A stretch of 64,000 nucleotides of DNA from positions 4,464,001 through 4,528,000 of the forward strand of contig NZ_CP011319.1 in the NCBI RefSeq assembly GCF_001865675.1. The letters run 5' to 3'. The DNA comes from Janthinobacterium sp. 1_2014MBL_MicDiv. GTDB taxonomy: Bacteria > Pseudomonadota > Gammaproteobacteria > Burkholderiales > Burkholderiaceae_D. Below the pieces are notes generated by a model. The model ran no database searches and had not been told where the DNA came from. It saw only the letters and a list, made by a program, of their open reading frames with translations. Position numbers and translations under genes: made by a program. Below, one piece after another: positions 57,794-64,000 of the stretch. Positions within the stretch are counted from its first letter, which is position 1, and the number at the start of each line of letters is the position of its first letter.

Positions 57794-57952
57794 TGCTGGT
57801 TTGCCCTAGATTGCCGTGATATGCCGGTTTCCGCCCCACCCATGATTTTGCGCTCATGCATATACGCATATCGCATATAAGCAAATGCGTACTAAGTAGT
57901 TTGGAATAAACACTAAGTTTATTACTATTGCGGGTACTTTGGGGGTACACGT
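57794..57952. promoter_or_regulatory. cysB / sulfur operon divergent regulatory region
   Basis: 159 bp, AT-rich. It contains three near-repeats of GCATAT within about 25 bp (57858-57880) and an AT-rich stretch with paired ACTAAGT-like half-sites (57891 and 57911). These suit LysR-type binding and a promoter toward 57953, but no consensus promoter stands out. Confidence 0.5.
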
Positions 57953-58726
57953 ATGACTTTGTCTTATATAGTCTCAGGATTTGCCGTTGGATTACTCGTA
58001 GGAATGACCGGCGTGGGCGGCGGTTCATTGATGACCCCCCTGTTAACCCTGCTGTTTGGCGTGCCGCCGTCCGTGGCCGTCGGCACCGACCTGGCCTTCG
58101 CCTCGATCACCAAGAGCGCCGGCACGCTGACGCACCGTCTGCGCGGCACCATCCGCTGGGATATCGTCAAGCGCCTGTGCATCGGCGCCCTGCCCGCCGC
58201 CGTCGTCTCGACCCTGGCGCTGAAGTCGTTCGGCACCCTGTCGCCGGAAATCGGCCAGATCATCCGTTACTCCATCGCCGGCTCCGTGCTGCTGACCGTG
58301 GTGGCGCTCATCTTCAAGAGCCGCATGCTGGCCTGGATCAATGCCCATCCGGAGAAACAATTACAAGGAAACAAGCTTGCCGCCGCGACCATTTTTTCCG
58401 GCGCCGTGCTGGGCGTGCTGGTGACGGTGTCGTCGATCGGCGCCGGCGCCATCGGCGCCACCCTGCTGGTGATGCTGTATCCACGTATGAGCTCGGCCGA
58501 AGTGGCGGGCACCGACATCGCCTACGCCGTGCCGCTGACGGCCATCGCCGCGCTCGGCCACTGGTGGCTCGGCTCCATCCACTGGGAATTGCTGGCCTCG
58601 CTGCTGGTCGGCTCCCTGCCCGGCATCACGCTCGGTTCCTGGGTGGCCCGCTCGGTGCCGGAAAAGTTTTTACGCGTCCTGCTGGCGATGACCTTGACCG
58701 GCGTGGCAGTAAAGCTAATCTATTAA
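57953..58726 (+). CDS. TauE/SafE family sulfite exporter-like membrane protein
   Basis: 257 aa, about eight predicted membrane segments. It has the family's repeated glycine-rich loop (GMTGVGGGSLMTP in the first half, SSIGAGAIGATLL in the second). It lies immediately before sulfite reductase and divergent from cysB, which fits export of excess sulfite or sulfur-oxyanion transport. Direction and substrate are inferred from family and context. Confidence 0.88.
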   Translation: MTLSYIVSGFAVGLLVGMTGVGGGSLMTPLLTLLFGVPPSVAVGTDLAFASITKSAGTLTHRLRGTIRWDIVKRLCIGALPAAVVSTLALKSFGTLSPEIGQIIRYSIAGSVLLTVVALIFKSRMLAWINAHPEKQLQGNKLAAATIFSGAVLGVLVTVSSIGAGAIGATLLVMLYPRMSSAEVAGTDIAYAVPLTAIAALGHWWLGSIHWELLASLLVGSLPGITLGSWVARSVPEKFLRVLLAMTLTGVAVKLIY

Positions 58727-58796
58727 GTGACAAACACAGTATCAAGAACATAATCCCAGGCAATCTTCCAGCACCCCGGCTTTTTTAGGAATTGAT

Positions 58797-60485
58797 ATGT
58801 ACCATTACGATCAGTACGACCACCTCATCATCAAAGAACGCATCGCCCAGTACCGAGACCAGGTTGCGCGCCGTATCGCCAATGAACTGACGGAAGAGGA
58901 ATTCATTCCGCTGCGCCTGCAAAACGGCCTGTACATGCAACGCCACGCCTATATGCTGCGCATCGCCGTGCCGTACGGCTTGCTGTCGTCGAAGCAGATG
59001 CGCATGTTCGCGCACATCGCGCGCAAGTACGACCGCGGCTATGGCCACTTCACCACGCGCCAGAACATCCAGTTCAACTGGATCGAGCTGGAGCAGACAC
59101 CCGACATCCTGACGGACCTGGCATCCGTGGAAATGCACGCGATCCAGACCTCGGGCAACTGTATCCGAAATACAACATCGGATCCCTACGCCGGCGTTGC
59201 CGCCGATGAAATCATCGACCCGCGCCCGTACGCGGAAGTGCTGCGCCAGTGGAGCACCTTCCACCCGGAATTCATCGCCCTGCCGCGTAAATTCAAGGTC
59301 GCCATCAATGGCGCCGTGGAAGATCGCGCCGCCATCGCCGTGCACGACATCGGCTTGACGGCCGTGCGCAACGCCGCCGGCGAAGTGGGCTTCAAGGTGA
59401 TGGCCGGCGGCGGCATGGGCCGCACGCCCATCCTCGGCAGCGTGGTGCGCGAATTCCTGCCATGGCAGCACTTGCTCACATATATACAAGCAATCATGCG
59501 CGTGTACAACTTGCACGGCCGCCGCGACAACAAATACAAGGCGCGCATCAAGATTTTGCTGAAAGCCATCGGCGTGGAAGAATTCACGCGCCAGGTGGAA
59601 GCAGAGTGGGTCGACCTGAAAGATGGTCCGGAAACCCTGACGACCGAGGAAATGCAGCGCGTGGCGGACTTTTTCAATCCGCCCGCCTACCTGGCCCTGC
59701 CGGAACTCGACTACAAGCTTGAACACGCGGACAACAAGGCCTATGTGAACTGGCTGGCGCGCAACGTCAAGCCGCACCAGCGCCCCGGCTATGTGGCCGT
59801 GGTGCTGTCGCTGAAGAAGACGGGCGTGCCGCCGGGCGACGCGACGGCCGAGCAGATCGACTTCGTGGCGGATCTCTCCGACCGCTACAGCTTTGGCGAA
59901 CTGCGCGTCACGCATGAGCAAAACCTGGTGCTGGCCGACGTGGAGCAGTCGAAACTGTTCAAGCTGTGGCAGGAAGCCAAGGCGCACGGCCTGGCCACGC
60001 CGAACATCGGCTTGCTGACCGACATGATTTGCTGCCCGGGCGGCGACTTCTGCTCGCTGGCCAACGCCAAGTCCTTGCCGATCGCGGCCGCCATCGCGGA
60101 ACGCTTCGACAGCATCGACTTCCAGCACGACATCGGCGAGATCGAGCTGAACATTTCCGGCTGCATCAATGCCTGCGGTCACCACCACGTGGGCAGCATC
60201 GGCATCCTCGGCGTCGACAAGGATGGCAGCGAATGGTATCAAGTGTCGATCGGCGGCGCCCAGGGCAACCATGCCGCCATCGGCAAGATCATCGGCCCCT
60301 CGTTCTCTTCCCTGCAGATGCCTGAAGTCATCGGCCGCCTGCTGCACGTCTACGTGCGCGACCGCCACGAAGGCGAGCGTTTCGTCGACACGGCCCAGCG
60401 CCTGGGCCTGGCGCCGTTCAAGGAACACGTATATGCAACGCCGATCACCGTCGGCAACCTGGTGGGAGAAGACGAATATGTTTGA
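58797..60485 (+). CDS. cysI: Sulfite reductase hemoprotein (CysI-type, single-subunit)
   Basis: 562 aa. It has two ferredoxin-like half domains and siroheme/4Fe-4S domains of the nitrite/sulfite reductase family. Cluster ligands lie in ICCPGGDFC (about residues 410-420) and SGCINACGHHH (about 453-460). HFTTRQNIQFNWI is the substrate-side motif, followed by TSGNCIRN. The protein should reduce sulfite to sulfide in cysteine synthesis. No flavoprotein CysJ gene is nearby, so the electron donor may be ferredoxin or another protein. It is 70 bp after the exporter gene, and its stop overlaps the next gene by 8 bp. Confidence 0.93.
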   Translation: MYHYDQYDHLIIKERIAQYRDQVARRIANELTEEEFIPLRLQNGLYMQRHAYMLRIAVPYGLLSSKQMRMFAHIARKYDRGYGHFTTRQNIQFNWIELEQTPDILTDLASVEMHAIQTSGNCIRNTTSDPYAGVAADEIIDPRPYAEVLRQWSTFHPEFIALPRKFKVAINGAVEDRAAIAVHDIGLTAVRNAAGEVGFKVMAGGGMGRTPILGSVVREFLPWQHLLTYIQAIMRVYNLHGRRDNKYKARIKILLKAIGVEEFTRQVEAEWVDLKDGPETLTTEEMQRVADFFNPPAYLALPELDYKLEHADNKAYVNWLARNVKPHQRPGYVAVVLSLKKTGVPPGDATAEQIDFVADLSDRYSFGELRVTHEQNLVLADVEQSKLFKLWQEAKAHGLATPNIGLLTDMICCPGGDFCSLANAKSLPIAAAIAERFDSIDFQHDIGEIELNISGCINACGHHHVGSIGILGVDKDGSEWYQVSIGGAQGNHAAIGKIIGPSFSSLQMPEVIGRLLHVYVRDRHEGERFVDTAQRLGLAPFKEHVYATPITVGNLVGEDEYV

Positions 60486-61038
60486 AGTACGCGAAGAAAT
60501 CATCAAGAACACCGCCGTGGTGCCAAATAGCTGGGGCCTGCTGCGCCTCGATGAAGGCGAAACGCCGGAAACGGTGACCGTTCCTGCGGGCAAGGTCATC
60601 GTGCCGCTGCCCGTGTGGCAAGCCCAGCGCGAAACCCTGCTGGCTCGCCAGCCCGACATCGGCGTCTGGCTAGCCAGCGACGAGCGGCCGGAAGAGCTGG
60701 CGGCCGACGTGGCGCAACTGCCCGTCATCGGCGTGGACTTTCCGAAATTCACGGATGGCCGCGGCTATTCCATCGCCTTCAACCTGCGCGCCCGCCTCGG
60801 TTTCCAGGGCGAATTGCGCGCCATCGGCGACGTCTTGCGCGACCAGCTGTTTTCCATGCACCGCGTCGGCTTCGACGCGTATGCGACGCGCCCCGACCGC
60901 AGCATCCATGAGGCGCTGAAAGGCCTGTCCGTGTTCTCGGAAACCTACCAGGCATCGTGGGACCAGAAGTCGCCGCTGTTCCGCCGCCACCACCGCGAAG
61001 GCCAGAATCCCGACCTCGACAACGCGGCCGGCATCTGA
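60478..61038 (+). CDS. DUF934 family protein, sulfite-reductase-associated
   Basis: 186 aa. The ATG at 60478 lies inside the end of cysI (8 bp overlap), fixing the start by translational coupling. The C-terminal half has VDFPKFTDGRGYSIAFNLR, LGFQGELRAIGDVLRDQLF and HRVGFDAY, the DUF934 signature. These proteins are regularly encoded between cysI and cysH in beta- and alphaproteobacteria. They are thought to help the CysJ-less sulfite reductase, possibly in electron delivery, but the function is not established. No cofactor motif is visible. Confidence 0.88.
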   Translation: MFEVREEIIKNTAVVPNSWGLLRLDEGETPETVTVPAGKVIVPLPVWQAQRETLLARQPDIGVWLASDERPEELAADVAQLPVIGVDFPKFTDGRGYSIAFNLRARLGFQGELRAIGDVLRDQLFSMHRVGFDAYATRPDRSIHEALKGLSVFSETYQASWDQKSPLFRRHHREGQNPDLDNAAGI

Positions 61039-61060
61039 GGCAAAGGCAGAAGGTAAACCC

Positions 61061-61777
61061 ATGAGCGATCTGACTTCTTTAATTGACGCCACCGAGCAAA
61101 CGCTGACACGCATCGCCGCGGACTTTTCGCCGGCCGTGTTCGCTTCTAGCCTGGCAGCCGAAGACATGGTGCTGACCGACATGATTCTCAAGGCGAAGCT
61201 GCCCATTGGCATCTTTTCCCTGGAAACAGGCCGGCTGCACCAGGAAACCCTGGCCGTGCTCGACAAGGTCAAGGCCCATTACGGCCACGACATCGCCCTG
61301 TACCGGCCGCAAGCGGAAGCGGTGGCCGCCTACGTCGAGCAGAACGGCCTCAATGCCTTTTATAACAGCGTCGAAATGCGCCGCGAATGCTGCCGCATCC
61401 GCAAGGTCGAGCCGCTGGGCCGCGCCCTGGCCGGCAACAAGGCCTGGGTCACGGGACAACGCCGCGCCCAATCCACGACGCGCGCCGAACTGCATGTGCA
61501 GGAAGACGACGCGGCGCACGCCATGACGAAATTCAATCCGCTGGCCGACTGGTCGGAAGAAGACGTGTGGGCCTACATCCGCGCCAACGACGTACCCTAC
61601 AATGCGCTGCACGACCAGGGCTACCCGTCGATCGGCTGCGAACCATGCACGCGGGCCATCGAGCCGGGCGAAGATGTGCGCGCCGGACGCTGGTGGTGGG
61701 AAAACCCGGATTCCAAGGAATGCGGCCTGCACATGGTGGACGGCAAGTTGATACGCATCAAATCCGTGGCAGCCTGA
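61061..61777 (+). CDS. cysH: Assimilatory adenylylsulfate (APS) reductase, CysH family
   Basis: 238 aa, AGAAGG ribosome site about 7 nt before the ATG. The PAPS-reductase fold has FSLETGRLHQET and the C-terminal ECGLH with the catalytic Cys. It also has the paired cysteines CC (near 110, RRECCRIRK) and CxxC (near 193, GCEPCT) that bind a 4Fe-4S cluster. Enzymes with these use APS directly, so no CysC kinase is needed. It sits 22 bp after the DUF934 gene and 40 bp before cysD. Confidence 0.93.
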   Translation: MSDLTSLIDATEQTLTRIAADFSPAVFASSLAAEDMVLTDMILKAKLPIGIFSLETGRLHQETLAVLDKVKAHYGHDIALYRPQAEAVAAYVEQNGLNAFYNSVEMRRECCRIRKVEPLGRALAGNKAWVTGQRRAQSTTRAELHVQEDDAAHAMTKFNPLADWSEEDVWAYIRANDVPYNALHDQGYPSIGCEPCTRAIEPGEDVRAGRWWWENPDSKECGLHMVDGKLIRIKSVAA

Positions 61778-61817
61778 ACAGACATAACAGACGCAGCAGA
61801 ACAAGAAAGCATCCAAT

Positions 61818-62729
61818 ATGAGCAATATTTTGAACCAGCGCCACCTCGACAGCCTTGAGTCGGAAGCCATCCACATCATGCGCGAAGTGGCGGCCGAGTC
61901 GGCCAATCCCGCCTTGCTGTTCTCCGGCGGCAAGGATTCCGTCGTCCTGCTGCGTTTGGCCGAGAAAGCCTTCCGCCCAGGCAAGTTCCCCTTTCCCCTC
62001 GTGCATATCGACACGGGCCACAATTTCCCGGAAGTCATCACCTTCCGCGACAAGAAGGTGGCGCAACTGGGCGAACGCCTGATCGTCGGCTCCGTCGAAG
62101 ACTCGATCAAGCGCGGTACCGTGCGCCTGCGCAACCCGGCCACGGACTCGCGCAACGCGGCGCAAGCCGTGACCTTGCTGGAAACCATCGCCGAGCACGG
62201 CTTTGACGCCTGCATCGGCGGCGCCCGCCGCGACGAGGAAAAGGCCCGCGCCAAGGAACGCATCTTTTCGTTCCGCGACGAATTCGGCGCCTGGGACCCG
62301 AAAGCCCAGCGCCCCGAGCTGTGGGACCTGTATAACACGCGCGTGCACCCGGGCGAGAACATGCGCGTCTTCCCCATCTCGAACTGGACCGAACTGGACG
62401 TATGGCAATACATCGCCCGCGAGCAGCTGGAATTGCCGCCGATCTACTTCGCGCACGAGCGCCAGGTGATCCCGCGCAATGGGCTCCTGGTGCCGCTGAC
62501 GGACCTGACGCCGCCGCGCGAAGGCGAAACGGTGGAAACGCAAGTCGTGCGCTTCCGTACCGTGGGCGACATCTCGTGCACCTGCCCCGTCTCGTCCGAC
62601 GCGGCCACGGTGGACGCCATCATCGCCGAGACGGCAATCACGCAAATCACGGAACGGGGCGCCACCCGCATGGATGACCAGACTTCCGAAGCCTCGATGG
62701 AAAAACGCAAGAAAGCAGGGTATTTCTAA
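61818..62729 (+). CDS. cysD: Sulfate adenylyltransferase subunit 2 (CysD)
   Basis: 303 aa, full family length. The N-type PP-loop FSGGKDSVVLLRL lies near residues 34-46. Also present are HIDTGHNFPEVI, GGARRDEEKARAKER, FPISNWTELDVW and a C-terminal GRATRMDD-like segment. It forms ATP sulfurylase with CysN, making APS from sulfate and ATP. Its TAA stop overlaps the ATG of cysN (TAATG). Confidence 0.95.
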   Translation: MSNILNQRHLDSLESEAIHIMREVAAESANPALLFSGGKDSVVLLRLAEKAFRPGKFPFPLVHIDTGHNFPEVITFRDKKVAQLGERLIVGSVEDSIKRGTVRLRNPATDSRNAAQAVTLLETIAEHGFDACIGGARRDEEKARAKERIFSFRDEFGAWDPKAQRPELWDLYNTRVHPGENMRVFPISNWTELDVWQYIAREQLELPPIYFAHERQVIPRNGLLVPLTDLTPPREGETVETQVVRFRTVGDISCTCPVSSDAATVDAIIAETAITQITERGATRMDDQTSEASMEKRKKAGYF

Positions 62730-64000
62730 TGAACGCAGCAATCCAGAACACCACTCTCAGCAACAGCGTCGAACGCGGCATGTTGCGCTTCATCACGGCC
62801 GGTTCCGTCGATGACGGCAAGAGCACCCTGATCGGCCGCTTGCTGTTCGACAGCAAGGGCATCTTTGCCGACCAGCTCGACGCCATGTCGCGCTCCAAGC
62901 ACAAGCGCACGGTGGGCGACACGGTCGACCTGTCGCTGCTGACGGATGGCCTGGAAGCGGAGCGCGAGCAAGGCATCACCATCGACGTGGCCTACCGTTA
63001 CTTCGCCACGCCGAAGCGCAAGTTCATCATCGCCGATACGCCCGGCCACGAGCAATACACGCGCAACATGGTCACGGGGGCATCCACCGCCGACGCCGTC
63101 ATCATCCTGATCGACGTGTCGAAAGTCAAACTGGGCGACGATGGCAGCGTGGAACTGTTGATCCAGACCAAGCGCCACTCCACCATCGCCCATTTGCTGC
63201 AGATCGAGCACGTGGTCGTCGCCGTCAACAAGATGGACCTCGTCGACTACGACGAAACGGTGTACAACCGCATCGTGGCCGCCTACCGCGAATTCGCCCA
63301 GTCGCTGGGCTTGAAGGACATCACGCCGATCCCGCTGTCGGCCTTGACCGGCGACAACGTCGTCGAGCGGGGCGAGAAGCTGGGCTGGTACACGGGGCCG
63401 ACGCTGATCGAGTTGCTCGAATCGCTGTCCGTCTACGATGAATCGCACGACGCGCCATTCCGCTTCCCCGTGCAGCTGGTGGCGCGCCACAATGGCCATG
63501 AAGCGAACGACTTCCGCGGCTACATGGGCCGCATCGAGGCGGGCAAGGTCAGCATCGGCGACACGCTGGTGGTGCAGCCGTCGGGCCAGACGGCCACCGT
63601 CAAGGATATCGTCACGCTGGACGGCTCGCTGCCGACGGCCGTGGTGGGCCAGTCCGTGACCCTGCTGCTCAATGAATACCTCGATATCTCGCGCGGCGAC
63701 CTGCTGGCCAGCGTCGATCGCCCTGCCACCCTGCTGAAACAGGTGGTGGCCGACGTGTGCTGGCTGTCGGAAGACGCGCTGGACCTGCGCCGCAAGTACT
63801 GGATCAAGCATGGCACGAAACAGACGGCGGCAAAAGTGACGGCCATCGATACCTTGCTCGATATCAATACCCAACAGCGCCATCCGGCCGACGGCTTGAA
63901 ATTGAACGATATCGCCCGCATCAGCCTGACCGTGCAGCAGCCGCTGGCGGCCGACTCTTACGCCGACATCCGCGCCACGGGCGCGTTCATCCTGATCGAT
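62729..64000 (+). CDS. cysN: Sulfate adenylyltransferase subunit 1 GTPase (CysN), partial
   Basis: 424 codons to the window edge; the 3' end is outside. The GTPase motifs are complete: GSVDDGKSTLIGR (G1), DTPGHEQYTRNM (G3) and NKMDL (G4), followed by beta-barrel elongation-factor-like domains. Whether a CysC kinase domain is fused further on cannot be seen. The neighbouring APS-type CysH makes that unnecessary for assimilation. The start overlaps the cysD stop by one base. Confidence 0.95.
   Translation, partial: MNAAIQNTTLSNSVERGMLRFITAGSVDDGKSTLIGRLLFDSKGIFADQLDAMSRSKHKRTVGDTVDLSLLTDGLEAEREQGITIDVAYRYFATPKRKFIIADTPGHEQYTRNMVTGASTADAVIILIDVSKVKLGDDGSVELLIQTKRHSTIAHLLQIEHVVVAVNKMDLVDYDETVYNRIVAAYREFAQSLGLKDITPIPLSALTGDNVVERGEKLGWYTGPTLIELLESLSVYDESHDAPFRFPVQLVARHNGHEANDFRGYMGRIEAGKVSIGDTLVVQPSGQTATVKDIVTLDGSLPTAVVGQSVTLLLNEYLDISRGDLLASVDRPATLLKQVVADVCWLSEDALDLRRKYWIKHGTKQTAAKVTAIDTLLDINTQQRHPADGLKLNDIARISLTVQQPLAADSYADIRATGAFILID

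Overview
The window looks like a chromosome segment of a betaproteobacterium of the Oxalobacteraceae (Janthinobacterium/Massilia/Duganella group). This rests on high GC content, the 16S-tRNA-Ile-tRNA-Ala-23S-5S rRNA operon with betaproteobacterial-looking sequence, a general porin ending in Phe, a CysB/APS-reductase sulfate assimilation operon with a DUF934 gene, and a LuxI/LuxR/RsaM-type quorum-sensing locus. The genus is an inference; a 16S comparison would settle it.

Positions 1-42180 (minus strand) hold one very large lipopeptide assembly line. In order of transcription it has a fatty acyl-AMP ligase (FAAL), a free acyl carrier protein, an NRPS of 5878 aa (5 modules), an NRPS of 6981 aa (6 modules, ending in two thioesterases), and the start of a penicillin-acylase-family hydrolase that runs off the left edge. 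The pathway should load a fatty acid on the ACP, pass it to the first condensation domain, and build an 11-residue peptide. My hand-read adenylation codes give: X1, Thr2, Val-like3, X4, basic5, Val-like6, Val7, Phe8, Phe9, Ala/Gly10, Ala/Gly11. There are no separate epimerization domains. Five condensation domains are of the dual epimerization/condensation type, so residues 1-4 and 9 should be D. Module 2 carries an extra condensation-like domain with an altered active-site motif, and the last two adenylation domains are almost identical at DNA level.

Positions 42181-45412 hold the control region: a LuxR-type receptor gene (minus strand) and, divergently, a LuxI-type synthase gene followed by two paralogous RsaM-like (DUF4902-type) genes. 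Two nearly identical lux boxes are present. One lies about 260 bp upstream of the FAAL gene with a well-placed -10 element, and one lies just upstream of luxR. This predicts direct quorum-sensing control of the lipopeptide operon.

Positions 45583-51246 hold the rRNA operon (minus strand), with a terminator, spacer boxA elements and a recognisable promoter with a GC-rich discriminator. Positions 51469-54916 hold a LytS/LytTR two-component pair and a PAS-HisKA_3 sensor kinase. These are followed by a porin and a methyltransferase on the minus strand.

Positions 56852-64000 hold sulfur assimilation: cysB (minus), and divergently a TauE/SafE sulfite-exporter-family gene, cysI, a DUF934 gene, cysH (APS-reductase type), cysD and the first 424 codons of cysN. 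The genes after the exporter are tightly packed or overlapping and probably form one operon.
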